Positions 1 through 7,688 of a DNA stretch of 64,000 bases are shown here, in pieces (position 1 is the stretch's first letter; every line of letters starts with the position of its first letter). Origin of the DNA: DATLGB01 sp038232275 (GTDB lineage Bacteria > Actinomycetota > Thermoleophilia > Solirubrobacterales > Solirubrobacteraceae); assembly GCA_038232275.1 (NCBI GenBank), contig JBBSIC010000005.1:1-64000 (forward strand), in the 5' to 3' direction. Both the position numbers and the translations under genes were made by a program. The notes under the pieces are model-generated. The model was not told the origin of the DNA. It saw only the letters and a program-made list of their open reading frames with translations, and did no database searches.

Positions 1-128
1 CCCGCGTTGTCTTGGGCTCTACCACGCCGGTGCCCGAGAGCGTGTCGTCATGTCAGCCGACTGGTCACTGTACCGTCCAGTACAGTGCGGGCACAGAGGG
101 TATTCGACGCCGGACAGGAGGATGGGAC

Positions 129-512
129 GTGGTACGCAAGTACGCGATGGTCGTTGGAGTCACGCTGCTCTTGATCGGCATCGTCGGACTGGCGCTGGGA
201 CAGCAGTCGCTGTTCGGGGTTTTGAACATCGACATCGCGGAGGACGTCATCCATCTGGTCACCGGTGGGCTGCTCGCCTACGCGGGGTTTGCCAAGCGCC
301 ACATCCGCCTCGCCCGCGCTGTGGTTGGAGGGATCGGCATCGTGTACCTGCTCGTCGGCGTAGTCAGCTTCGCCGAACCCAACCTTCTCGGTCTCTTTCC
401 CAGCGAGTACAGCGTGCTCGACAACGTCATCCACATCACGCTCGGCATCCTCGCGATCGCGGTGGTATGGCTGCTGCCACCAGACGACCGCACGAACGCT
501 AGGACTGCGTAG
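129..512 (+). CDS. DUF4383-like small integral membrane protein
   Basis: 127-residue protein with about four hydrophobic helices in two repeats of the same plan: a helix, a loop with a V-I-H segment (EDVIHLV near residue 38, DNVIHIT near residue 97), then another helix. I associate this repeated helix plus V-x-H arrangement with the DUF4383 membrane family, whose function is unknown. The GTG at 129 is chosen because AGGAGG lies 7 bases upstream; the longer open frame from position 12 has no ribosome site and would add a non-membrane tail. The next gene starts 6 bases after the stop on the same strand, so the two are probably co-transcribed. Confidence 0.8.
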   Translation: MVRKYAMVVGVTLLLIGIVGLALGQQSLFGVLNIDIAEDVIHLVTGGLLAYAGFAKRHIRLARAVVGGIGIVYLLVGVVSFAEPNLLGLFPSEYSVLDNVIHITLGILAIAVVWLLPPDDRTNARTA

Positions 513-518
513 ACCCAA

Positions 519-962
519 ATGGCTATGAGTACCACGACCTCGTTGGCCAAAGGAGCCCTGTCAGGGCTGATCGGCACCGCGATCATGACCGCAGCACAGG
601 CGGCGGAGATGCGTGTGACCGGTCGCAAGCCCTCGCTGGTGCCCGGGCACGTCGCCTCAAAGCTCATGAGGCTCAAGCCTGCAGACGAGGAAGGGCTGTC
701 GCGCATCTCGATCCGGATGCACTGGGCGCACGGGATGACCATGGGCACCGTCCGGGCGTTGATCGGCCGGACGGGCCTGGAGGGTCCGGGGGCGGCTGCG
801 ACGCACTTCGCTCTGATGTGGGGCGGCGACGTGATGCTCTACAAGACCCTCGGGATCGCGCCATGGCCCTGGCAGTGGAGCCTCGAGGAGCTGGCGCCGG
901 ACGTTCTCCACAAGGGCATCTACGCGGCCGCCACCGGCGCCGCGTATGACCGCTTGACCTGA
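519..962 (+). CDS. Small conserved membrane-associated protein, function unknown
   Basis: 147 residues (145 if translation begins at the second ATG, 525). The N-terminus has a glycine/alanine-rich hydrophobic helix (GALSGLIGTAIMTAAQ) followed by a basic stretch, and a second amphipathic or hydrophobic region lies near residues 85-105. The overall look recalls small YagU/DUF1440-type membrane proteins, but I cannot assign it firmly. It follows the DUF4383-like gene by 6 bases and probably shares its transcript. After it comes roughly 1.7 kb without intact genes. Confidence 0.7.
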   Translation: MAMSTTTSLAKGALSGLIGTAIMTAAQAAEMRVTGRKPSLVPGHVASKLMRLKPADEEGLSRISIRMHWAHGMTMGTVRALIGRTGLEGPGAAATHFALMWGGDVMLYKTLGIAPWPWQWSLEELAPDVLHKGIYAAATGAAYDRLT

Positions 963-1649
963 TCAGCCCGGAACGCTCGCGGAACGCTTGTGACGATCAG
1001 CGGGTCGGGGCTCCGCAAACGCGCCGATCGCTGAGCGGCATCCACGAGTCCAGGCGCGTCGTCGAAGGAGGCGTGAAGGCCGGTCGCGAAGTGATGGATC
1101 GACCTCGAACTACGCGCCACGTTGTTCGACATTATGGCGACCTGTGGTCGGTGTGGAACGGCGAGCCGGCGAGCTTTAACGTGATGGATTAACCCGCTGA
1201 TGGACATTTCAGCGGTTCCGTCGACTGCCGGTGCTCGGCATGCCTCGTGTTGACTCGCCTCGTGTTGACCTGTCGACGACGGACGCGACGCCACCAAAAT
1301 CGTCCTGGCGACGCGCTCCGCCACTCCTGCCGACGAAAAGCGAGCGTCTGCGTCGAGCCGACCCTGCGCTCGGTCTCGGTCCGGAGCGAGCGTGCCGGTC
1401 GTCACGAGATGTGCACGAACGTGCGAGAGCGACGATCAAGCGCCCCACGGACTCGCCGGCCAGCAGTCAAGCGGCCGATCGAAGCGCTTCGCATCGCACA
1501 CCCCGACAGAGCCCCTGAACCTGTCGGCGCCTCGCCGTTGGTCGGCCGCGACGCGATCGGCCTCGTCGACGAACCGTGCGTGGTCTGGCTGGCGGTGACC
1601 GCCAGCGTCGCGATGCCCGCCTTCACCGCGTACGCGAATCCGAGCCGCG
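963..1649. other. Intergenic stretch without a recognisable intact gene
   Basis: Both strands carry open frames here, but none has a ribosome site, a recognisable motif or normal composition. A perfect-start tandem duplication of a 15-base unit (CCTCGTGTTGACTCG then CCTCGTGTTGACCTG) lies at 1243-1272. A 39-codon frame at 1073-1192 has AGGAGG one base before its GTG, too close for normal initiation. The stretch adjoins several decayed genes and is best read as degenerate accessory DNA. Confidence 0.5.
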
Positions 1650-1858
1650 CGAGGACCGCTTGATGCTGGCGGCGGAAGTTCTGGATGCCGCCCGGCCCGT
1701 GGTAGCCCAGGCCGGAGGTCTTCCAACCGCCCATCGGCAGTTCGGTCGCGAAGTAGTTGATCTGCGCGTCGTTGACCGTGACGACGGCGGCCTCGATCCG
1801 GGAGGCGATGCGCTCGGCGCACTCCGTGTCGCCGCCCTAGACGGAAGCGGACAGGCAG
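1650..1858 (-). pseudogene. Aldehyde dehydrogenase C-terminal fragment with nonsense codon
   Basis: Reading leftwards from 1858, the frame gives CLSASV, a TAG at 1839-1837, then GGDTECAERIASRIEAA, VNDAQINYFATELP, MGGWKTSGLGYHGPGGI and a basic end. This is the C-terminal signature of NAD(P)-dependent aldehyde dehydrogenases, including the LSASVW motif where the tryptophan codon TGG appears to have become TAG. About 70 residues remain; no catalytic cysteine region or cofactor-binding domain is present upstream in any frame. The fragment is therefore a truncated remnant. Resemblance is by eye from family knowledge. Confidence 0.75.
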
Positions 1859-1989
1859 TGGCGCAACGGTGGTCGTGGGCGGCCACGCCGCAGTCCCACG
1901 CGAGCCGGGATCGGGTCTTCAAGCCAGGAGCGACCTCCTCTGATCGAATCCCGGGCCAAGCCCTCGGCCCAGCTCGTGTCACGCCGCAG

Positions 1990-2560
1990 TCAGGCGTACT
2001 CGGAATCGACGCGGGCCCGCTGCTCAGCCGTCAGCCCGTAGGCGTCGGAAAGCAGAGTGTCCACCTTCCGCTCCAGTCGGTCGAGCTGCACGCGCTGCTC
2101 CCCCACCCGGGCGGCGCTCGAAGTCCAGCTCCGCGGAGATGCGCTCACGCTGCGCTCGCGACTGGGGGTCGATCTTCAGCCGGCTAGCGTTGCGGTCAAG
2201 CACTTCGAGGACGACATCTCGACCCTCCCGCGCATACGCCTCCATCCTTGTCCAGCCGCCCAGCTTCCGCAACGGGGTTCCGCAGACGGACGCGAGCAGT
2301 CGAGGAACGCCGAGCCCTCCTGTTCGATGGCGATTGCGAGCTCGTAGAGCCGCCGGCCGTGGTGCTCAAGGTCGGGCGGGCGGACCTCTGGAACTGGCAG
2401 CCATGAAACAAGCTGCTTGTTCGCAGTGAAGAAGCCGTTCTGGAGCGGGGCTGCCCCGCGCCGGAACCCGAGCCGCCCCGCGCTTCCCACCCGTCCGAGA
2501 CGGAATCAAAGACCGTCTTCCAGCTTCTCGGCCATCGCTTGCGCAGTCCGGCAGGCACTC
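1990..2560 (-). pseudogene. Decayed C-terminus of a DNA methyltransferase/restriction-type protein
   Basis: Joined across at least two frames on the minus strand, this region reads FFTANKQLVSWLPVPE and DLEHHGRRLYELAIAIEQEGSAF (about 2440-2290). It continues as KLGGWTRMEAYAREG, VVLEVLDRNASRLKIDP and RAQRERISAELDFERR (about 2270-2110). It ends with RVQLDRLERKVDTLL, SDAYGLTAEQRARV and a TGA at 1992-1990. A lysine/tryptophan-rich middle, a basic helix and a final L-x-x-VD-x-L-x-x-x-YGLT-x-E motif recall the C-terminal region of large Eco57I/PglX-like adenine methyltransferases. No catalytic NPPY motif remains. Interrupting frameshifts make it non-functional. The family call is a recalled resemblance, not a search result. 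Confidence 0.5.
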
Positions 2561-2747
2561 GAATCTGAGCAACGCGCCCAGCCGAGTGGTGGCGCACGCG
2601 CATAGATCAGGCGCAGGCCAAGGAGCGCCTGCCGGAGCGAAGCAGCAGCGGGCCGATGCTGCGGCCACGATCACGGTGTGGCCCGGCAGGCAGCTGGTGC
2701 GCTACCGCCAGCGTGCCGGCCGCTCCCCGCTTTGCGAGGATGTTCTC

Positions 2748-3497
2748 GTGGCCAGCACCGACACGACGCGACTCGCCGTGCTCATCGACTCCGACAACAC
2801 GACGGCGAGCCTCACCACGGAGCTGCTCGCGGAAATCGCCAAGTACGGGACGCCGACGATCAAGCGTGCGTACGGCGACTGGACCACACAGCACCTCGTC
2901 AGCTGGAAGGAGGAGCTGTTGCGCCACGCGATTCAGCCCGTCCAGCAGTTCGCCTACACCCGCGGGAAGAACTCCACCGACTCGGCGCTGATCATCGACG
3001 CGATGGACCTGCTGTACGCCAGGAACCTGGAGGGCTTCGTCATCGTCTCGAGCGACAGCGACTTCACGCGGCTGGCGACGAGGTTGCGGGAGTCGGGGAT
3101 GACCGTCTACGGGCTCGGGCGGCGCAACACACCCGCGCCGCTCGTCGCGGCGTGTGACCGGTTCATCTATCTCGACCTTCTCAGTCAGGAGCCCCAAGAG
3201 CCGGCGCAGCCAGCATCAAAGGACGATGAGCCGACACCGCTGCTGCCCAACCTGAAGGGGGTCCTGTCCACGGCGATCAGTAGCACGTCCAAGGACGACG
3301 GCTGGTCCAACCTGGCCGAGGTCGGGTCCTACCTGAGCAAGAGCCACGCGGCGTTCGATCCCCGCGACTACGGCCACACGAAGCTCGGTGAACTCGTCCG
3401 CGCGGAGTCCTACGTCGAGGTGAAGGAGGCCCCCGGCCCGAGCGGGCTGAGCCAGCTGTGGGTGCGGCTCAACCCGCGGCGCACCCGGGGCCCGTAG
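2748..3497 (+). CDS. NYN-domain (PIN-like) ribonuclease with LOTUS/OST-HTH domain
   Basis: 249 residues. Residues about 8-160 form a Limkain-b1-type NYN domain: LIDSDN at the start supplies the first acidic cluster, STDSALIIDAMDLL the second, and SSDSDFTRLATRLRE the third, as expected for a metal-dependent PIN-like RNase. Residues about 170-245 (STAISSTSKDDGWSNLAEV, then DYGHTKLGELV) match an OST-HTH/LOTUS RNA-binding domain. The GTG at 2748 has GAGGA 7 bases upstream; the longer upstream extension looks non-coding. Proteins of this architecture are thought to act on structured RNA. It stands alone among decayed genes, followed 19 bases later by a methyltransferase. Confidence 0.88.
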   Translation: MASTDTTRLAVLIDSDNTTASLTTELLAEIAKYGTPTIKRAYGDWTTQHLVSWKEELLRHAIQPVQQFAYTRGKNSTDSALIIDAMDLLYARNLEGFVIVSSDSDFTRLATRLRESGMTVYGLGRRNTPAPLVAACDRFIYLDLLSQEPQEPAQPASKDDEPTPLLPNLKGVLSTAISSTSKDDGWSNLAEVGSYLSKSHAAFDPRDYGHTKLGELVRAESYVEVKEAPGPSGLSQLWVRLNPRRTRGP

Positions 3498-3516
3498 ACC
3501 GAGCGATACTCAGGCG

Positions 3517-4095
3517 GTGGAGTTCGTCTTCGATCCCAACGACTACGACGCGACGATCCCCGGCGAGATCAGCGACTACGACGGCCTGCAACGCCACATC
3601 GCCGAGGCCGGTGCCGTCGTTCGTGCCCACGCCATCCTCGACCTCGGGATCGGCACGGGCGTCACGGCCCTGCGGGCGCTCCAGCACCACGACGGCGCCG
3701 TCCTGGTCGGATTCGACAGCGGCGAGGCGATGCTTCGGCGCGCCGCCCAGCGGCTGCCTGACGCGCAGCTCGTCACCGGCCGCCTCCAGGACACGTTGCC
3801 GCCCGGGCCGTTCGATTTGATCATCTCCGCGCTTGCGGTCCATCACCTCGACGGCCCGGAGAAAGCCGAGCTGTTCCGCCGCGTGGCCGGCGCGCTCGCA
3901 CCCGGGGGCCGCTTCGTTCTGGGCGACCTCGTCGTCCCAGTCGACCCCGCCGACATCGTCACTCCGATCGATGGCGTCGTCGACACCCCGTCCTCCGTTG
4001 ACGATCAGCTCGCCTGGCTGCGCGAGGCGAGCCTTGACGCGCACGTGCATTGGGCCGACCGCGACCTCGCCGTGCTCACCGCCACACGCGGCTGA
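3517..4095 (+). CDS. Class I SAM-dependent methyltransferase
   Basis: 192 residues with a Rossmann-type methyltransferase plan. Motif I ILDLGIGTGVTA is near residues 41-52, the acidic end of strand 2 is GFDSGEAML, and the post-motif ALAVHHLDG is near residue 109. This is followed by LAPGGRFVLGDLV, typical of ubiE/Methyltransf_11-12 small-molecule methylases. The substrate cannot be told. The GTG start follows the NYN gene by 19 bases and could share its transcript. The C-terminus is short, lacking the extra strands that larger family members use for substrate binding. Confidence 0.85.
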   Translation: MEFVFDPNDYDATIPGEISDYDGLQRHIAEAGAVVRAHAILDLGIGTGVTALRALQHHDGAVLVGFDSGEAMLRRAAQRLPDAQLVTGRLQDTLPPGPFDLIISALAVHHLDGPEKAELFRRVAGALAPGGRFVLGDLVVPVDPADIVTPIDGVVDTPSSVDDQLAWLREASLDAHVHWADRDLAVLTATRG

Positions 4096-4117
4096 CCCGA
4101 CGCACCCGATGAGGCAA

Positions 4118-4250
4118 CGCGTGGGGGGAGCCGCCGGCGGCGTCGATGACCGCGGCGAGGTCATCGATAGGCGATCTTGGTGCCGTCGGCGGAGGTGGCG
4201 AACTGCGTGCCGGTCCGGTTGGCGGGTGCGGAAGAGGTGATGGTGGTCAT
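4118..4250 (-). pseudogene. Alpha/beta hydrolase remnant with internal deletion
   Basis: From the ATG at 4250 the frame reads MTTITSSAPANRTGTQ and then ATSADGTKIAYR, the usual opening of small alpha/beta hydrolases (DGTxIAYxxxG), and stops at 4161. Shifting by one frame at that point gives DDLAAVIDAAGGSPH, which resembles the segment just before the nucleophile elbow. The intervening HG oxyanion-hole region and everything after the elbow are missing. The simplest reading is a large internal deletion plus loss of the 3' end. No catalytic Ser, Asp or His remains. Confidence 0.55.
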
Positions 4251-4387
4251 GTCACCGCGCCGGGCGGCGCCGACCGATCGAGATCGGCGAAGTCGATCTC
4301 GGTCTATCCACCCGACGCCGACACAGCGCTGCGGCTGCATCTCCATCGCGACGACGGCACCGGCTCCCTCGACTACTGCGCGCAGCC

Positions 4388-4631
4388 TCAGAGCCTCACC
4401 GTCGCTGCTGGGCCGGTTCGCCGCGGCGGCGGGTCGAGCTCGGCTCCGCCGATCTCACCAAAGCGATCGAGCATCGACTGAAGGAGGCCGTCGGCGGCCT
4501 CGGAGTCGCTGACGGCGTCCGCCAGGATCGCGCGAACCTCGGACTCCATCGACCGGCCGTGGATGGCCGCTCTCGTTCGCAGCCGCTCTATTCGCGTGGT
4601 CGTCCAGGTTTCGGGTGCTCAGCGCGCCCAT
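4388..4631 (-). pseudogene. FitA-type ribbon-helix-helix antitoxin, frameshifted
   Basis: The ATG at 4631 opens MGALSTRNLDDHA, the beta strand and first turn of Arc/FitA-like antitoxins. A single-base frame change near 4593 restores IERLRTRAAIHGRSMESEV followed by RAILADAVSDSEAADG and SMLDRFGEIGG, stopping at 4388. Rejoined, this is an almost complete FitA/VapB-like antitoxin of about 80 residues. The partner PIN toxin that normally follows by overlapping stop/start is absent; the next sequence is the hydrolase remnant. A sequencing error could fake the frameshift, but the missing toxin argues for real decay. Confidence 0.7.
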
Positions 4632-4723
4632 CTCGATCACGTTCCAGGTGCCATCAACGCCAGCACCACGAAGACGGTAGCCCGGCGCGAGCGCCCACAG
4701 CGGGGCGAAGGGCCGGGTCCTAT

Positions 4724-4756
4724 CCCCGAGGAATTAGGGCTCGGTCCCCCTCGGGG
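4724..4756 (-). terminator. Hairpin just downstream of the cyclophilin gene
   Basis: CCCCGAGG at 4724-4731 and CCTCGGGG at 4749-4756 form a perfect 8-bp stem with a 17-base loop, 30 bases beyond the stop of the minus-strand peptidyl-prolyl isomerase gene. There is no T-run after it, so it is at best a Rho-assisted or actinobacterial I-shaped terminator. Confidence 0.35.
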
Positions 4757-4785
4757 CAAGGAACCGGAGCTCGCCCACCCCAGGC

Positions 4786-5244
4786 CTACGCGTCGACCGT
4801 CACCTTCTCCATGCGCGCCTCATCCTTGGGCTTGTCGCGGCCGTCGGTCGGGAGGCGCTCGATGATGTCGACGACGCCCATGCCGCTGGCGACCTCGCCG
4901 AAGACGGTGTGCTTGCCGTCGAGCCAGGGGGCCGCGCCCTTGGTGACGATGAAGAACTGCGAGCCGTTGGTGTTGGGGCCCGAGTTGGCCATGGCCAGCG
5001 CGCCGCGGACGACCTTGTGGTCGTTGAACTCGTCCTCGAAGTCGTAGCCGGGGCCGCCGGTGCCGTTGCCCTTGGGGCAGCCAGCCTGCAACATGAAGTC
5101 GCGGATGACGCGGTGGAAGATCAGCCCGTCATAGAAGCCGTCCTTGGCCAGCTTGCGGAAGTTCTCGACGGTCTTGGGCGCGTCGTCGTCGAACAGCTCG
5201 AGTGCGATGTCGCCGTGGTTCGTGGAGATCGTGGCCTGTGACAT
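4786..5244 (-). CDS. Peptidyl-prolyl cis-trans isomerase, cyclophilin type
   Basis: 152 residues, the full length of a compact bacterial cyclophilin without signal peptide, so cytoplasmic. It catalyses proline cis-trans isomerisation. Landmarks are the opening strand ISTNHGDIALELF, the active-site segment FHRVIRDFMLQAGCP (catalytic Arg), GALAMANSGPNTNGSQFFI (Gln/Phe of the proline pocket) and LDGKHTVFGEV (Trp replaced by His, as often seen in bacterial forms). It sits head to tail with the DEAD-box helicase gene upstream (24 bases after its stop), so a common transcript is likely. Confidence 0.95.
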   Translation of the reverse strand: MSQATISTNHGDIALELFDDDAPKTVENFRKLAKDGFYDGLIFHRVIRDFMLQAGCPKGNGTGGPGYDFEDEFNDHKVVRGALAMANSGPNTNGSQFFIVTKGAAPWLDGKHTVFGEVASGMGVVDIIERLPTDGRDKPKDEARMEKVTVDA

Positions 5245-5268
5245 GGGCCGAGCCTAGCGCCGGTGCGG

Positions 5269-6717
5269 CTAGGCGCGCGCGGCTTCGAGCCGTACCTTCA
5301 CGCCGCCGACGTCCGAGCCGCTGACGGCCTCCACCACGCGGTCGGCCTCGGCGGAGGGCACCTCGAGCAGCGCGAAGCGCTCGAGCAGGCGGACGTTGCG
5401 AATCGACGCGCCCTCGAGCCCGGCACCGTGCACGGCGGCGACGAGGTCGGCCTCGGAGAGCCCGTCGGCGCGACCGGCGCTGGCGATCAGCCCGCGGTAG
5501 CCGCCGCCGTTGCTCGGGCCGCCGATCGTGGCGACGGGGTCGAGGTCGACCGGCTTGCGCGCGTGGCGGCGCGGCTTGGGCTCGGAGACCGGGGCGGGGT
5601 CGACCTTCGCGCCCTCCGACCATGGGGCGATCTTGGTGTTGGCGTGCGCCTCGATCGCCTCGAGATCGCGCAGCTGCTTGGGCTCGACGAAGGTGATCGC
5701 GCGGCCCGTGCGCCCGACACGGCCCGTGCGCCCGATGCGGTGCACGTACACATCGGGAGACATCGGCACGTCGAAGTTGATGATGTGCGTGACCGTGGTG
5801 ATGTCCAGGCCGCGCGAGGCGACATCGGTGGCGACGAGGATCTTCACCCGGCCGTCCTTGAAGGAGATCATCACGCCGTCACGGCCGCCCTGGCTCATGT
5901 CGCCGTGCAGCGCCTTGACGTTCATGCCCTTGTCGCGCAGCGAGCGGTAGAGCTGGTCGGCGCGGATCTTGGTCCGCACGAAGACGATGGCTTGCGCCGG
6001 TCGCTCGGACGCCAGCACGCGCGCCAGCGCCTCGTTCTTCTCGCGCTGGTTGACCTCGAGGAAGAACTGCTCGACGGTGTCGATCGTCAGCGTCGCCGAC
6101 TTGACCTTGACCATCACGGGGTCGTAGAGATGGCGCGAGGCGAGCGCGGCGATCGGCGGCGGCATCGTGGCGCTGAACAGGCACGTCTGCCGGCCGTTCG
6201 GGCACAGGCCGAGGATCTTCTCGACGTCCTCGAGGAAGCCGAGGTCGAGCATCTCGTCCGCCTCGTCGAGCACGACGTAGCGGCACGAGTGCAGCATCAG
6301 GCTGTGGCGGCTGATGAGGTCGAGCACGCGCCCGACGGTGCCGACCACGATCTGGCCGCCGGTCTTCAGCCGCGCCTGCTGGTCGCGGATGGGCGCGCCG
6401 CCGAAGACGGCCACGGGCTCGATGCCCTTCGGCTTAGCGTAGGCGCGGAGGGCCTGGGTGACCTGGATGCACAGCTCGCGCGTCGGCGTCAGCACGAGCG
6501 CCTGGACCTCCGGCTCGGAGGGGTCCACGAACTGGACCATAGGAAGGCCGAAGGCGGCGGTCTTGCCGGTCCCCGTCTGCGCCTGCCCGATCACGTCGTG
6601 GCCCTGGAGGAGGTGGGGGATCGCCTGCTCCTGGATGGGGCTCGGCGTGGTGTAGCCCACTTCGGAGAGGGCGGTGAGGATGTTCTCGGAGAGGCCGAGG
6701 TCTTGGAATGTCGTCAT
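5269..6717 (-). CDS. DEAD-box RNA helicase with DbpA-type RNA-binding domain
   Basis: 482 residues. All helicase motifs are present in order: Q motif GYTTPSPIQ, motif I AQTGTGKTAAF, Ia PTRELCIQV, II VLDEADEMLD, III SAT, IV AIVFVRTK, V ATDVASRGLDI and VI HRIGRTGRVGR. After residue 370 comes a basic linker, then a C-terminal segment of about 75 residues (LSEADLVAAVHGAG, ALLEVPSAEADRVVEAV) matching the DbpA/CsdA RNA-recognition fold, which suggests a role in ribosome assembly or RNA unwinding. I start at ATG 6717 (MTTFQDLGL), the usual opening; a longer start at 6753 is possible. Divergent from the gene at 6759. Confidence 0.95.
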   Translation of the reverse strand: MTTFQDLGLSENILTALSEVGYTTPSPIQEQAIPHLLQGHDVIGQAQTGTGKTAAFGLPMVQFVDPSEPEVQALVLTPTRELCIQVTQALRAYAKPKGIEPVAVFGGAPIRDQQARLKTGGQIVVGTVGRVLDLISRHSLMLHSCRYVVLDEADEMLDLGFLEDVEKILGLCPNGRQTCLFSATMPPPIAALASRHLYDPVMVKVKSATLTIDTVEQFFLEVNQREKNEALARVLASERPAQAIVFVRTKIRADQLYRSLRDKGMNVKALHGDMSQGGRDGVMISFKDGRVKILVATDVASRGLDITTVTHIINFDVPMSPDVYVHRIGRTGRVGRTGRAITFVEPKQLRDLEAIEAHANTKIAPWSEGAKVDPAPVSEPKPRRHARKPVDLDPVATIGGPSNGGGYRGLIASAGRADGLSEADLVAAVHGAGLEGASIRNVRLLERFALLEVPSAEADRVVEAVSGSDVGGVKVRLEAARA

Positions 6718-6758
6718 GTTTCGCAGCTGACGATAGGTGATGGCACACTCCACGTCCG

Positions 6759-7094
6759 ATGCGCGCCCTCACCAATCTGGCCGCCCTGGTTGCCCTCGCC
6801 ACGGTCGGCTTCGCCGTCGGCGACTGGGCCGGCCACATCAATGCCCTCGGAGCGGTCGGCATCCTGCTGCTGATCGCGGCTTTCGCCTTCCTGTTGTCGT
6901 TCCTGTACCGCCCGACCCGTGCTCCCGCGGCCGCGCGCGATGGGGAGGGCGAGCGGGAGCCGGAGCCCCGCCGGCGGCGGGAGCGCCCGGCGGGGGCCGC
7001 GAGCTGGGACGCCGCGGAGGCCGGGCTCGCCCGCTCGCGCCGTCGAGGCGCCAAGCGCCCCGACGCTGTCCGCGACGACGAGGCGCGCGTGTGA
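6759..7094 (+). CDS. Small two-helix membrane protein, function unknown
   Basis: 111 residues: two hydrophobic helices (about 4-25 and 33-52) followed by a long charged, Arg/Glu-rich cytoplasmic tail. No family recognised. Its ATG lies 41 bases from the divergent helicase start, and no clear ribosome site is visible, so it may be leaderless. The stop overlaps the start of the next gene (GTGA at 7091-7094), which implies translational coupling. Confidence 0.7.
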   Translation: MRALTNLAALVALATVGFAVGDWAGHINALGAVGILLLIAAFAFLLSFLYRPTRAPAAARDGEGEREPEPRRRRERPAGAASWDAAEAGLARSRRRGAKRPDAVRDDEARV

Positions 7095-7546
7095 CACGGC
7101 GGCCGTGGATCCTCGTCGCCGCGGCGCTCGAGGCCGGCGCGGCAGTGTTCCTCGTGATCCGGCTCGTGCGGCGCGAACCGCATGCTCCGACCGATGACCC
7201 TGCGCGGTGGCTCGCGCTCGCCGTGGGCCTCGGTGTCGCCGGCCTCGTCGTGCTCGCCCTTCGGGCGCCTGGCGCGATCCGCTCCCTGGCAGCGCCGCTC
7301 GTCGGCGGAGCCGCGGGCTTCTTCGTGCTGTGGCTTGCCCACCGCGACGACGTCGTAGTCCCCGAGCTTGGCGGCTGGTTCTCCTACGTGCCGCTGGGAG
7401 ACCGGCGCGCGACGGGCGCGCTCTCGACCACCGATCCAACCGTGTACCTGATCGTCGCAGCCGCGTGCGCGCTGGCGGCGGGAGGGCTGCTCGCGTGGCG
7501 GCGGGAGCGCTGCTCGCGGCCGCCCGCGCGGGTGCTGCGGCGGTAG
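7091..7546 (+). CDS. Four-helix membrane protein, function unknown
   Basis: 151 residues starting at GTG 7091 inside the stop of the previous gene (GTGA overlap). Four hydrophobic segments are visible (about 6-22, 38-56, 65-85, 118-138) with a predicted extracytoplasmic loop VVVPELGGWFSYVPLG between helices 3 and 4. No recognised family. Coupling to the upstream two-helix protein suggests that they act together in the membrane. Confidence 0.75.
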   Translation: MTRRPWILVAAALEAGAAVFLVIRLVRREPHAPTDDPARWLALAVGLGVAGLVVLALRAPGAIRSLAAPLVGGAAGFFVLWLAHRDDVVVPELGGWFSYVPLGDRRATGALSTTDPTVYLIVAAACALAAGGLLAWRRERCSRPPARVLRR

Positions 7547-7588
7547 TTTGAGCCGAGGCGGGCGTGCCAGCCGGATCAAGTGATCCGT

Positions 7589-7623
7589 CGCAGATTAAGC
7601 ATCGAATAGATGCCAAATCTGCG
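7589..7623. repeat. Conserved hairpin repeat, copy 1 (between convergent genes)
   Basis: CGCAGATT (7589-7596) pairs with AATCTGCG (7616-7623) and GCATC (7599-7603) with GATGC (7609-7613), leaving a 5-base loop. The reverse complement closely matches the hairpin at 60533-60581, including the loop motif CATCTATT. Both copies lie between convergent genes, so the element may be a bidirectional terminator or a REP-like repeat. Confidence 0.75.
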
Positions 7624-7688
7624 GATGGTGGCAAGAACCCCCGCCCGCTCGATGCCGCTGTTGAAGGGGCGCGCCGCGGCGTCTCCGT

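Noticed and set aside
1073..1192. 39-codon frame after AGGAGG
   Set aside because: Spacing from AGGAGG to GTG is one base, and no similarity is recognised beyond a weak look of DUF2188-like small proteins.
920..1405. 161-codon minus-strand frame in the first gap
   Set aside because: No ribosome site or family motif, crosses a tandem repeat and overlaps the end of the gene at 519.
5263..6873. 536-codon open frame opposite the DEAD-box helicase
   Set aside because: Shadow of a high-GC gene; composition is Leu/Arg/Asp-biased with no motif, and the helicase on the other strand is complete.
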